From Candidatus Sumerlaeota bacterium (lineage in GTDB: Bacteria > Sumerlaeota > Sumerlaeia > JAFGJS01), in NCBI GenBank assembly GCA_016928995.1, contig JAFGJS010000110.1, positions 25,613 to 89,612 on the forward strand: DNA of 64,000 bases, in the 5' to 3' direction. The translations under genes and the position numbers were made by a program. Positions 17,518 through 25,693 of the stretch are shown here, one piece after another. The notes under the pieces are model-generated. The model was not told the origin of the DNA and searched no databases. It saw only the letters and a list, made by a program, of their open reading frames with translations. Numbering within the stretch: position 1 is the first letter of the stretch; each line of letters starts with the position of its first letter.

Positions 17518-19266
17518 TTACAAGTTGCTCATCAGCTGATACAGGTTCTCCCGATCTTGATCAAACCTGGCGAAGGTGAACGCCCTGACGATCTGCCCCT
17601 GTTTGTTCTGCAGCATCAACGTCGGAACTCGATACACGGTGAATTTATTATTGTCGCAACAATACGACACTCCTTTGCCTGGAGTGATCTCCTCGCGATA
17701 GCAGACGAAATTTTCCGCAAGCGTCTGGAAGGAAGCGGAAGCGATAATCCCTTCATCCACCTTTTTGCAGATCCCTATGTCATTTTGGTAGAAATAGAGG
17801 ATTCGCGGTTTGTTTTGCGCCTGAGCCTTGGTCTGCGCCTCCTTGAAGTCAGGCATCCAGGAGACTAAACTTGGATTTTGCAATTGCGGTTGCTGCAACC
17901 CTATCGGCGTCGCGGATGTATAGGATGGATTCACTTTCCGTCCGGCCAGCATTTCAATCTCCGATTGCGTCAACGCGTAGCTGAAGATGTAAAAATCATC
18001 GATCCGGCCGTTGAACAGCGGATCATAAGGCCACTGGCTCTTGCCAAGATAGTTCAGATAGGGCTTGATGTCGAAGGGATCCAGCTCGATGGAGCCTGTG
18101 ATCGCGAGGTTTCCATTGGTGTACATTTTGCCGACGTCATCTTTGATCGAAACGGCCACATGGGTCCATTGACCGGCGAGCAGCGGATCGGTTTCCAGGA
18201 TGTTCTCGACATTTCCCTTTCTAATCACGAAACGCAGCGTATCGCCGCCTGAACGCGGCGTCAGGAGGAAGTACGCATCCGTTCCTGCGCCGAAATCGAA
18301 GATGCGCTGCCAGGGTCCGCCGCCATCCCAGTTAACCCACGCGGCGACGGTGATGTCATGCGAATCGATCAATACCGCGGGCAGCATCACATAATCATTG
18401 GATCCATCTAGAAAGATGGCCTGTCCAGCGTGGCCCATGATAAAGGATATATCGCCGGAGTTGATCCCGTTTTTCGAGTTGATGCTGTCCAACAGGTTGC
18501 CTTCGAAAGCATAGCACGCCACGATGGATTTCAATCCGCCGCTCTGAGACAACGCCGCGACTTCCGATGCCGACAGCGCGTAGTTGTATACTCTAAAGTC
18601 ATCAATGCGGCCATTGAACAGCGGATCGCCCCATTGGCTTTTGCCGATATAATTGTGCACCGGATAAATTGTAGACGGATCCAGCGTGATCGGCTTGGAG
18701 TCGGCGATGGCGCCATTGACATACAGCGTGCCCGTGTCGCCTTCGAGTGTCACCGCGATATGCGTCCATTCGCCGACGGTCAATTCCGGCGCTTCGAGCC
18801 TTTCCTCTTCTTCATAACTGTCGGATGTAATCGCAAAACGCAGCGTTCGCGAAGCGGAACTCGGCGTGAGAAACAGGTATAGAGTCTTGTTGTTCCCGAA
18901 ATCAAAGACACGTTGCCAAGTCCTCTCCCGGCCTTTGCCTCCGTCCCAGTTGATCCATGCCGCGATTGTGATGTCATCCGAATTGGCCACACTGGCCGGC
19001 AGTTGAATATAATCGTCCAAGCCGTCCAGTTCGATTGACTGTCCGATTCGTCCCACGGCATAAACCGGACTGCCAATCGCATTGCCGTTGGCCGATCCGG
19101 CGGCGTCGAACATGTTTTGATCGAATTGATAATGCACAACCAGCTTCATGCTGTTTGCGCCGCCGCTCATGTTTCCTTCGGCGTGGCTGGATGGACATGC
19201 TCCAACCATGATCACTGACGTCAGCATAATCAGCCATGCCTGACGTTCACGGACGGTGTTCCACAT
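17518..19266 (-). CDS. LamG-LamG-thioredoxin-like secreted protein (paralogue A)
   Basis: An N-terminal signal with a possible lipobox (MVGAC) is followed by two LamG/concanavalin-like domains (about residues 45-230 and 250-430). Each has the FDG/LDGLDDYIQLP start, DITIAAWINWDG, WTHIAVTLEGD-GTLYVNG and FNGRIDDFRVYNYAL. The last 115 residues form a thioredoxin-like domain, with RILYFYQNDIGICKKVDE and the cis-Pro loop YRVPTLML. The usual CxxC is reduced to I-G-I-C, so only the second Cys remains. A paralogue with the same order is at 44359. LamG domains bind glycans or proteins; no function for this combination is known to me. Confidence 0.85.
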   Translation of the reverse strand: MWNTVRERQAWLIMLTSVIMVGACPSSHAEGNMSGGANSMKLVVHYQFDQNMFDAAGSANGNAIGSPVYAVGRIGQSIELDGLDDYIQLPASVANSDDITIAAWINWDGGKGRERTWQRVFDFGNNKTLYLFLTPSSASRTLRFAITSDSYEEEERLEAPELTVGEWTHIAVTLEGDTGTLYVNGAIADSKPITLDPSTIYPVHNYIGKSQWGDPLFNGRIDDFRVYNYALSASEVAALSQSGGLKSIVACYAFEGNLLDSINSKNGINSGDISFIMGHAGQAIFLDGSNDYVMLPAVLIDSHDITVAAWVNWDGGGPWQRIFDFGAGTDAYFLLTPRSGGDTLRFVIRKGNVENILETDPLLAGQWTHVAVSIKDDVGKMYTNGNLAITGSIELDPFDIKPYLNYLGKSQWPYDPLFNGRIDDFYIFSYALTQSEIEMLAGRKVNPSYTSATPIGLQQPQLQNPSLVSWMPDFKEAQTKAQAQNKPRILYFYQNDIGICKKVDEGIIASASFQTLAENFVCYREEITPGKGVSYCCDNNKFTVYRVPTLMLQNKQGQIVRAFTFARFDQDRENLYQLMSNL

Positions 19267-19528
19267 TGTTCTCTTGTCCTCTTATGGCAAATGTCTCTAT
19301 GTCGAACAGTTTTGGAAAGCCACTCGCACACCTCGACTTCGATAATGTAATAATAGCCTCTTGGCAGAACCTTTCTCGTAATCAACCGGATCAGTGGAAA
19401 CTGGAAGATGCAGACGCGAGGCATATTCATACGCATGCCCCTCTGCTATCATGATCGGCAGAGTGATGAAAAATTTGAATTTTTTTTACGGCTTGATCTC
19501 TATGGTTGGTTTTTTGAAGCGCAGGCGG

Positions 19529-20041
19529 CTAGGAATCCGTCAGGTCCGTTTTGATGGTTTTGACGATTCTGTTCCATTTTCGAGCGTCGAATCGCAACGC
19601 GAGGAACTGGTCGAATAAAGCGAGAAAAACCTGGCTGAAGCGTTCGAATTGATTCAAACGCAGCGAACAGGCTTCTTCGAAAAACATCGCGCCGGGCACA
19701 GGAATCTTGATGCCGCCCAGCGACCATTTGCGCGAATCGAGAGTCAAAGCCCAATCCGCGCCGTCGATTTTCATCAGCAGTTTCACTTTTTGCGGCGTCT
19801 TGTTTTCCTGCAATGCGGTGTGAAATTCGCTCGATTGCGCGGGCATTTCGCCCTTCATCTGCACACGGCTGGCGTTGCCCATTTCGCCTTCAAGCACCAT
19901 CTGCTCGCCCAGGCGCACCTCCAGCTCCTCGCAGCCTTCCACGTTGAATTTGCCGTCGTTTTTCAAGCCATGATGCCAGAGCCACATCAGAAATTCCGGC
20001 CCCAAGTGTTCGTATTTTGTAATTGATTCCAGCGTGCCCAT
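19529..20041 (-). CDS. RdgC C-terminal-like protein
   Basis: The 170-residue protein reads LGPEFLMWLWHHGLKNDGKF, then a variable middle, then DGADWALTLDSRKWSLGGIKIP and a helical end with LFDQFLALRFDARKW. This order resembles the C-terminal part of RdgC-like proteins and short stand-alone relatives in other bacteria. RdgC binds double-stranded DNA and limits RecA loading, but this copy lacks the N-terminal half needed for the ring dimer. ATG 20041 is chosen; an in-frame ATG at 20107 also exists, and neither has a strong ribosome binding site. Assignment is from pattern memory. Confidence 0.6.
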   Translation of the reverse strand: MGTLESITKYEHLGPEFLMWLWHHGLKNDGKFNVEGCEELEVRLGEQMVLEGEMGNASRVQMKGEMPAQSSEFHTALQENKTPQKVKLLMKIDGADWALTLDSRKWSLGGIKIPVPGAMFFEEACSLRLNQFERFSQVFLALFDQFLALRFDARKWNRIVKTIKTDLTDS

Positions 20042-20153
20042 GATTTTCGTGTTTTCCAAACTTGGTTGATTCCGGCGAGTGCGTCTCATCGCCAGGGCGA
20101 TCCTCATTCACCATGAACGGGAACGCAACCGGAATCGAAAAAATTTGCGCGTC

Positions 20154-22157
20154 TTATTCCAGAATTTCCCAATGCCTGGCTCGCGACAACTCCGCCGGCG
20201 CCGGATCTGGCGGATTCGTTTCCGCGCATTCCAGGATTTCCAGTTCCGCCAGGCAGGTGAATGTGTTCTGCGAACCCCATTCCGAGATGGCGCGCAGCAT
20301 GACATACCGCCCCCGCGTGCAGTCGAAATCCACACATTGATAATCCTGTTCCTGCGGGAATTGGCCCGAGGCTACGACCGTGTCCAGAGTGTCCGGATCG
20401 GCGCCAATGTAAAACTCAAAATCCTTAATCATTCCATCCGTTTCGCCGTCGGTGCGCGGCAGATAGACAAAACCGTTGAGTCGACGCTCCCGTCCCAGGT
20501 CGATCACGATTTCATGCGGCAGCGGATCCGGCGACGGACTGGCGCTCGTGCTCCACCACGTCGTTTCATCGCCGTCGAACGCGCTTGTCGCATCTTCGCC
20601 GTCCGTTTTGCTTTCGCTGTCCACGCGCACCAGCGTCCAACCCGACTTTTCCAATGCGCGCGGGCGCCAGGCCTCGTATCCCTCTAAATCCGGAAAGGGA
20701 AAATCTTCCGAAACTGTCCGGGCCGCTCCAACGATCTGCTTGATCTGCTCGATCACATCGGGTTGTAACAGCGCGACATTGTTTATTTCCGCAGGATCCG
20801 TGCATAAGTCGTAGAGCTCGAATTCCGCCTCTGGATTGTTTAACACATCGGATCGCACAGCCTTCCAGTCGCCCATGCGCACCGCCTGCAATCCGCCATC
20901 GTGGGAATTCAACTCCCAATATAAATATGCATGCTCCGCCTGCGTATCCGCTTCCGTCAGCGCGGGCATGAGGCTGATCCCGTCGCTCTCTTCCTGCATC
21001 ACGGCGCCGCAAGCCTCCGCGATGGTCGGCAGCAGATCCCACGCCGCGCAGATATGGCCGCACACTGTTCCTGCTTTCACGCAGCCGGGCCATTTGACGA
21101 TCAGCGGCGCGCGGATGCCTCCCTCGTATAGTTCCTGTTTGCCTCCGCGCAAGCCGCCCGAGCTGTCGAAATAGCCGCGATCCACGCCGCCCTCGTTCGC
21201 CGGCCCGTTGTCGCTGGTGAAAATCACGATCGTGTCATCGCTCAAGGCCAAGTCGTCGATCTTCTGCAGGATTTCCCCGATGTCCGAATCCAGCCGCGTG
21301 ATCATCGCCGCATAGGCCGCGCGCGGCTTTGACTGCGGGCTGAAATCGCCGCCGGAGTACACCTGCTCTGGCTCGAACGCCGAACTGACGGCGTCAAGCA
21401 TGTAGTAGTTCAACGAGTCTTGCGGAACTTGCAGCGAAGCATGCGGCGCCGGCGCCGCGTAATAGAGCAACCACGGCTCGCTGGCATGCGCATCGATGAA
21501 ATCGATGGCTTGCTGTTTCATCGAATCCGGCGCATAGAGCGCGCCGCCATTGTAAGGATCCGTATTGCCGGTCTGCGCCTCGCGCGCCATGTCGCTCCAG
21601 AGGTGCGTAGGATAATAAAAACGTCCGACGCGCAGATCCAGATAGCCGTGCCACGCATCCCAGCCCTGGTTGTTCGGCATGGCCTCCGTATTCACCGCTT
21701 GCCCGGCGGCATCATCCCAGCCGCCGCCCAAGCCCCACTTGCCGATCAGGCACGTGGCATAGCCGGCGTCGCTCAGCATGAAGCCCAGGTTCCACTGGCC
21801 GGCCGGAAGCGGGTGCTGTCCAAGGCCGGCCGTTGTCGCGTAATCCATGTCCGCGCGGATGCATGCATGTCCGGTATGCAGTCCTGTCAGCATCGTGCAA
21901 CGCGCGGGAGCATCTTCCGCGCTTCCGGAGTAGAACTGGGTGAACCGCATTCCGTCGGCCGCCAGCTGATTCAGAAAAGGAGTGCTGATTTTGGGCTGGC
22001 CATAGCAGCCGAGATCGCCGATTCCTAAATCATCCGCCTGGATGAGGAGAACATTCGGCTGTGTCGCCGCGTTGCATTGCGAGCCGAATTGCAGTGGCAA
22101 TACGCAGAACACCACGCAGCTGACCAGCGCCAATCTTAAAAATTTTTGACTTTGCAT
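20154..22157 (-). CDS. Sulfatase-family protein lacking the formylglycine Cys/Ser, with discoidin domain
   Basis: After a signal peptide (residues 1-31) comes an S1-type sulfatase domain. Metal-site residues are present in IQADDLG, and later IFTSDNGPANEGG and GKWGLGG. The nucleophile motif C/S-x-P-x-R reads D-A-P-A-R, with Asp82 (codon GAT, 21912-21914) where Cys or Ser is required. The following CTMLTGLHTGH is normal. Residues about 520-640 form an F5/8-type discoidin domain (AFDGDETTWWS, IVIDLG, RYVMLRAIS) that may bind glycans. ATG 22157 has AAGAG about 8 bases upstream. It may be an inactive glycan-binding relative or use different chemistry. Confidence 0.88.
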   Translation of the reverse strand: MQSQKFLRLALVSCVVFCVLPLQFGSQCNAATQPNVLLIQADDLGIGDLGCYGQPKISTPFLNQLAADGMRFTQFYSGSAEDAPARCTMLTGLHTGHACIRADMDYATTAGLGQHPLPAGQWNLGFMLSDAGYATCLIGKWGLGGGWDDAAGQAVNTEAMPNNQGWDAWHGYLDLRVGRFYYPTHLWSDMAREAQTGNTDPYNGGALYAPDSMKQQAIDFIDAHASEPWLLYYAAPAPHASLQVPQDSLNYYMLDAVSSAFEPEQVYSGGDFSPQSKPRAAYAAMITRLDSDIGEILQKIDDLALSDDTIVIFTSDNGPANEGGVDRGYFDSSGGLRGGKQELYEGGIRAPLIVKWPGCVKAGTVCGHICAAWDLLPTIAEACGAVMQEESDGISLMPALTEADTQAEHAYLYWELNSHDGGLQAVRMGDWKAVRSDVLNNPEAEFELYDLCTDPAEINNVALLQPDVIEQIKQIVGAARTVSEDFPFPDLEGYEAWRPRALEKSGWTLVRVDSESKTDGEDATSAFDGDETTWWSTSASPSPDPLPHEIVIDLGRERRLNGFVYLPRTDGETDGMIKDFEFYIGADPDTLDTVVASGQFPQEQDYQCVDFDCTRGRYVMLRAISEWGSQNTFTCLAELEILECAETNPPDPAPAELSRARHWEILE

Positions 22158-22435
22158 CAAACAACTCTTTAATTAACACGGCATGGCCAAACCATCACTG
22201 CTTTCAGGTTGATTGACCGGAAAACTCATCGCCGGAACTCAAGACGCAGCTAGAATCGGATGCAACTGGGAGTTTTTTGATCGTGGGAATTGCAATCAAC
22301 GCCACAGAATTTCACCTAACTCAACAAACGCGGCGATTGTTTCATAGCGTCGATTCCAACGCAACTATAATGGCTGTGGAAATTTCTTTTTTTTTCTTGA
22401 AATCGTGGGATGTTTTAAGACAAAGTGATAAGGTC

Positions 22436-22545
22436 CGGTGTACGACAAGCGCACTCATGCTTGTTAACCGTACATAGTCCCGCTGGAAGTCTCCCCCCTT
22501 CTTCGGCGGGACTCTTGTATTCCGGGCGCATTGAAAACCGGAAGG
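22436..22545 (+). ncRNA. Candidate structured RNA of three hairpins (strand uncertain)
   Basis: Hairpin 1 is TGTACG-ACAAGC (22439-22450) pairing with GCTTGT (22459-22464) and CGTACA (22469-22474), with a 4-base bulge. Hairpin 2 is AGTCCCGC (22476-22483) with GCGGGACT (22506-22513). Hairpin 3 is TTCCGG (22520-22525) with CCGGAA (22538-22543). They are packed with almost no spacer. No T-run follows hairpin 3 on either strand, so it is not a simple terminator. It may be an independent RNA or, on the minus strand, a leader upstream of the sulfatase. Confidence 0.4.
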
Positions 22546-22592
22546 CGAACACGTTCTATTTCATAGAAACTCAATTACATAGCGTTGTAAAT

Positions 22593-22632
22593 TAAAAAAC
22601 ACGCCCGGCATCGGCAGGATGCACGGGCGTGT
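22593..22632 (-). terminator. Rho-independent terminator of carD
   Basis: On the minus strand ACACGCCCG and CGGGCGTGT pair (22624-22632 with 22599-22607) and are followed by TTTTTTAAT. It lies 35 bases after the carD stop codon. Confidence 0.85.
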
Positions 22633-22666
22633 CTTTCTATACTGGATATGTCGGGCTAATGCGTGA

Positions 22667-23215
22667 TTATTGGTCTTCTTCTTTTTTTGTCGATTTCTTT
22701 GTGATTTTATCTTTTTGCTGTTTTTTCTTGAACATGGTCTTCAGCGCGTCGTGAATCTGCTCCGTCACTTGGCTCTTCGAGGCGTCCTTGACGTAGGATA
22801 TCTCGTTCACCAGGAACTTCATCGCTTGTTCCATGATCTCTTTTTCTTTGCCTTTCAGGTCGTCCTGCTGCTCAAGGATGTAAAGATCGCGCAGCAACTT
22901 GCAGATCGTGACCGGATCGCCTGATTTCATGATGTCGCGGTAATGCAGGTATTGCGTCCGCAGGTCCGTGCGTTGCGGAGTCACCGGCACCTTCAGCAGA
23001 TTGATGATCTTCTTGATTTCTTCCGACGTCATCGGCTTGCGCACGCCGCGCTCGATGATTTTCGATTTCGCGATGTAAACTCGCGTGCTGTTCGAATTGA
23101 ACAGGTAATACAAGTCGGTTTTGCCGTCGATTGTCTTCTGAACCACGCCTTCGATGTTGCAGATGCCGATGGTCGGCTCTACGACAATGTCGCCGGTTTT
23201 AAACTCAGCGTTCAT
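22667..23215 (-). CDS. CarD-family transcription regulator
   Basis: CarD proteins bind RNA polymerase beta through an N-terminal Tudor-like domain and stabilise promoter opening. The start (FKTGDIVVEPTIGICNIEGV), the LYYLFNSNSTRVYIAKSK strand pair and the helical C-terminal region (TDLRTQYLHYRDIMKSGD..., KLLRDLYILEQQ) match this family at 182 residues. The last 25 residues are a lysine-rich tail (MFKKKQQKDKITKKSTKK), longer than usual. It is transcribed alone and ends at a strong terminator. Global growth-rate regulation is expected from the family. Confidence 0.88.
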   Translation of the reverse strand: MNAEFKTGDIVVEPTIGICNIEGVVQKTIDGKTDLYYLFNSNSTRVYIAKSKIIERGVRKPMTSEEIKKIINLLKVPVTPQRTDLRTQYLHYRDIMKSGDPVTICKLLRDLYILEQQDDLKGKEKEIMEQAMKFLVNEISYVKDASKSQVTEQIHDALKTMFKKKQQKDKITKKSTKKEEDQ

Positions 23216-23344
23216 AATAGCCCTCTTTCAGTTTCCCCGGATCAAAATAATACGACTTGCACGAGCGGCATTAATCGCATTGGATTGACGCGCAATGTGC
23301 AAGCGTGTAGGAAAATTGCCCACCTTTTTTAAAGAGTCAAGACT

Positions 23345-23749
23345 TTAATTCGCGCTCGCGGAGGCCCTGGAATCCTCCTCTTCAGGAGCCCATTCCACCG
23401 CTTCCGCGTCGGCCCAAAGCCGCTCCAGCGCGTAAAATCCCCGCGTTTCTTCCGTGAAGATGTGCACGACAATGTCGCTGAAATCCAGCACAACCCAATC
23501 CGTATCGCGATAACCGGCCGAGTTGAAACATTTGTGCCCGCGATCTTTGAGCGCTTTTTCGATCGCATTGCCGATTCGACGCTGATGCGTCCGCGTATGG
23601 CCGTTGCACAGCACGAAAAAATCCGTGAAGTTCACCAGGCCCCGCATGTCTAAAATCATAACATCTTCCGCTTTTTCCTGATCCGCGATCCGCGCCATCT
23701 CGATCGCGTCGTTTGATGTCAATTGGTTCTCCCGGGTTTTTTCCGTCAT
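23345..23749 (-). CDS. rsfS: Ribosome silencing factor RsfS
   Basis: RsfS binds ribosomal protein L14 and blocks subunit joining when nutrients are short. The conserved block KAEDVMILDMRGLVNFTDFFVLCNGHTRTHQRRIGNAIE and then WVVLDFSDIVVHIFTEETRGFYALERLW are typical, and the 134-residue length fits. It starts within the 4-base ATGA overlap with yqeK, so the two are translationally coupled. The C-terminal EEEDSRASASAN is a non-conserved tail. Confidence 0.95.
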   Translation of the reverse strand: MTEKTRENQLTSNDAIEMARIADQEKAEDVMILDMRGLVNFTDFFVLCNGHTRTHQRRIGNAIEKALKDRGHKCFNSAGYRDTDWVVLDFSDIVVHIFTEETRGFYALERLWADAEAVEWAPEEEDSRASASAN

Positions 23750-24345
23750 AAATAGGCCTCGACCATCTCTCGTGTTCTGGGATTCAGGGCGCCGCCGCTC
23801 TTGATCTCGCTCAAACGGGCTTTGTAACGCAATGCCATCGGCGTTGCGAGGCGTAAATCGCGGCAGGCCGTCCGTCGAATCTCCTGGATCGTTTCCTCCT
23901 GCGCATACGGCCGCGTGGGCTCAACCAAATCTGCGATAAATACCGACTGTTGCAACGGTGAAAGGTTTGCCCCTCCTGTGCTGTGCGTCCGAATCGCTGC
24001 CAGGGCATCCGGATCGTGCAGTCCAAATTCGTGCTCCGCGGTCCATGCGCCGCAGTAGGTGTGATACACATACGGCAGTTCCGCTTCATCTTCGGGCAAT
24101 TCCACGCCGTTCGCCTGAATTTTGCGCAGCAGTACGTCCGTCGGGGCGCAACGCTCGCAATCATGCAACAAACCGGCCGCTGCAGCACTGGTTGTATTCA
24201 GGCCATTGCCCTCCGCAATCGCCACGGCAGTCTGCATCGTCCCGATGCAGTGCCAATATCGCTGCTGAGTAAGCCGCTCCCGCAACATCTGATCCCATTT
24301 GTCGAATGCAGCAGCATTCGTGCCAATCTGGCAAACGTTCTCCAT
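23746..24345 (-). CDS. yqeK: HD-domain protein YqeK-like (Ap4A hydrolase family)
   Basis: YqeK is an HD-domain symmetrical diadenosine tetraphosphatase. Metal-site motifs appear as YWHCIGTM, LLHDCER, a central HTYCGAWTAEHEFG and IADLVEPTRPYA, which is a YqeK hallmark. The pairing with rsfS is the well-known nadD-yqeK-rsfS order, here without nadD. ATG 24345 has GGAG 8 bases upstream; ATG 24351 and GTG 24354 are also in frame but lie too close to this site. The length of about 200 residues is normal. Confidence 0.87.
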   Translation of the reverse strand: MENVCQIGTNAAAFDKWDQMLRERLTQQRYWHCIGTMQTAVAIAEGNGLNTTSAAAAGLLHDCERCAPTDVLLRKIQANGVELPEDEAELPYVYHTYCGAWTAEHEFGLHDPDALAAIRTHSTGGANLSPLQQSVFIADLVEPTRPYAQEETIQEIRRTACRDLRLATPMALRYKARLSEIKSGGALNPRTREMVEAYL

Positions 24346-24487
24346 ATCCATCACTCCATCTGTCTTAAGCAGATGATTATCCTACTTAAAAACGATAAAA
24401 TCAACTGAAACTTTTATCGGATCACGGCGCGCTGTCCGGCTCTTTCGCCGTGTTTTTTTCGCTGTTTTCACTCGGATTATCTTTGCT

Positions 24488-24515
24488 GTTGCCTCTCGGA
24501 GGGCGGTATGTATAC
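24488..24515 (+). promoter_or_regulatory. Possible sigma-70-type promoter
   Basis: TTGCCT (24488-24493) and TATACT (24510-24515) are separated by 16 bases, with TG directly before the -10. It lies 36 bases upstream of the membrane-protein gene at 24551. The match is moderate only. Confidence 0.35.
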
Positions 24516-24550
24516 TCAGGCGATGCTTCGATGAAAAGGATCGATTGCGC

Positions 24551-25072
24551 ATGCTGTCACAGTTGATGCACACAGTATGGTTTGTCGGCGCGACAATCAG
24601 TCTGAGCGCGCTGGTGATTTATTTTTGCATCCCCGCGTTCTATTATGCCGGTCTTTTCCGGTGGTTTCTCTGGGGCGTCTGCATCTATGGCTGCTACCTG
24701 GTTTTAGCCAATGCCGGGCCTTGGCTGGGATTGTTCTGGACTTTATTGATGGTGGGCGTCTTCGCCTATTGCAGCACGAGCGGATGGTATCGCAGGATGG
24801 TGCTCAAACGCACATATGAAGAATGGAAGCGCTACGGTGCGGATCAGAACATCGCGCCGGAAGGCGAAGAGGATCGCTCCGCCGGAGAAATGCCGCAGGA
24901 AAAACTCCTCGGCCGCGTGGCCGAGTCCTGGAATCCGCAATGGACCCACGGGGAACTTCAGCGTCTTGTGGACGGGATTGAAACTCTGGAGCAGCTGGAC
25001 CAACGCATCGTTCAGCGTGCCTGGATCGATCGCAGCGCTCAAGGTGGCGATGAGCCGAAAGACGCCTCGTGA
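24551..25072 (+). CDS. Small inner-membrane protein of unknown function
   Basis: This 173-residue protein has two to three hydrophobic helices in the first 80 residues (TVWFVGATISLSALVIYF, FLWGVCIYGCYLVL, GLFWTLLMVGVFAY) and a charged cytoplasmic-type C-terminal half. No known motif is recognised. AAAAGG lies about 10 bases upstream of ATG 24551, with an in-frame TTG at 24545 as an alternative. It has no obvious operon partner; the TatA-like gene starts 145 bases later on the same strand. Confidence 0.65.
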   Translation: MLSQLMHTVWFVGATISLSALVIYFCIPAFYYAGLFRWFLWGVCIYGCYLVLANAGPWLGLFWTLLMVGVFAYCSTSGWYRRMVLKRTYEEWKRYGADQNIAPEGEEDRSAGEMPQEKLLGRVAESWNPQWTHGELQRLVDGIETLEQLDQRIVQRAWIDRSAQGGDEPKDAS

Positions 25073-25216
25073 ATCCGGCTATTGCTCACGTAAACTGGAT
25101 GATGCGCCATAAGGCTATTCATTCTTTAGGCTGGACAAGCTCAGGCGCGTAAACCTAAAATCACCATGTAAATCGGCAAATCAGGCATATTGAACGGATA
25201 AGAAACGGCTGCTATC

Positions 25217-25414
25217 ATGTTTCGTTTCGGCGTTTGGGAAATAATCGCGATTATCGCCGTCATTTTGCTTATCTTTGGGCATCGCTTGATCCCATGGGGC
25301 TTCAGGCAGGCGCTGGAATTATTCAAGGGCGCCAGGGCCTTCAAGGAATCGGTGCAATCCGAGTCAAAATTGGACGAAGATGGGAACAAGCGTCAGCCGC
25401 CTCCCGAGTCATAA
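25217..25414 (+). CDS. TatA/B/E-like protein
   Basis: The 65-residue protein starts MFRFGVWEIIAIIAVILLIFGHRLIP, a short membrane helix with the FG hinge, followed by an amphipathic helix (ALELFKGARAFKES) and a charged tail. This is the TatA/Hcf106 layout of the twin-arginine translocation pore. The usual LP after FG is IP here (RLIPWGF). The ribosome binding site is weak. There is no tatC in the window, so whether it is a working TatA is uncertain. Confidence 0.78.
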   Translation: MFRFGVWEIIAIIAVILLIFGHRLIPWGFRQALELFKGARAFKESVQSESKLDEDGNKRQPPPES

Positions 25415-25453
25415 TCACTGCTCAGAATTTCCTGTGATCTAACTTCAATATAG

Positions 25454-25467
25454 TTGTGAATTCACAA
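25454..25467. promoter_or_regulatory. Perfect 14-base palindrome upstream of gspE
   Basis: TTGTGAATTCACAA is its own reverse complement and lies about 230 bases upstream of gspE. It resembles an operator of a dimeric repressor; the half-site spacing does not fit CRP. The regulator is unknown. Confidence 0.35.
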
Positions 25468-25693
25468 TTGGTGGACCGCGATTTTCCGATTGGAGAACAT
25501 GCGGTTGATCACCGCGCCTTGAACGGCTTCATCCTGTATTGGATCCTAAATTCATTTATCACAATCATCAACATGGATTATTCGGCTTTCCCGTTGGCCG
25601 GGATTATTTTATGACGGAACGATTCAATCTGGCATGCTACTGGCCTATATTTATTAGCTTTGATGGAGATATAATATTGGGGCGGATCGAATC

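Larger units (their letters stand above)
22158..22666. other. Intergenic region with hairpin cluster
   Basis: This 509-base gap lies between the sulfatase (transcribed leftward) and the end of carD. The stretch 22158-22430 presumably holds the sulfatase promoter, and I see no clear gene in it. 22436-22545 holds three consecutive hairpins, and 22593-22632 a terminator for carD; these are listed separately. A 66-codon open frame from a GTG at 22277 runs through the first hairpin and is not credible. Confidence 0.5.

Noticed and set aside
22277..22477. 66-codon plus-strand frame starting at GTG
   Set aside because: It runs through the first hairpin of the candidate RNA and has a poly-Phe stretch from a T-run, with no ribosome binding site.
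22471..22515. Terminator at the AGTCCCGC/GCGGGACT hairpin
   Set aside because: No T-run follows on either strand, and it lies between two other hairpins, so a structured element fits better.
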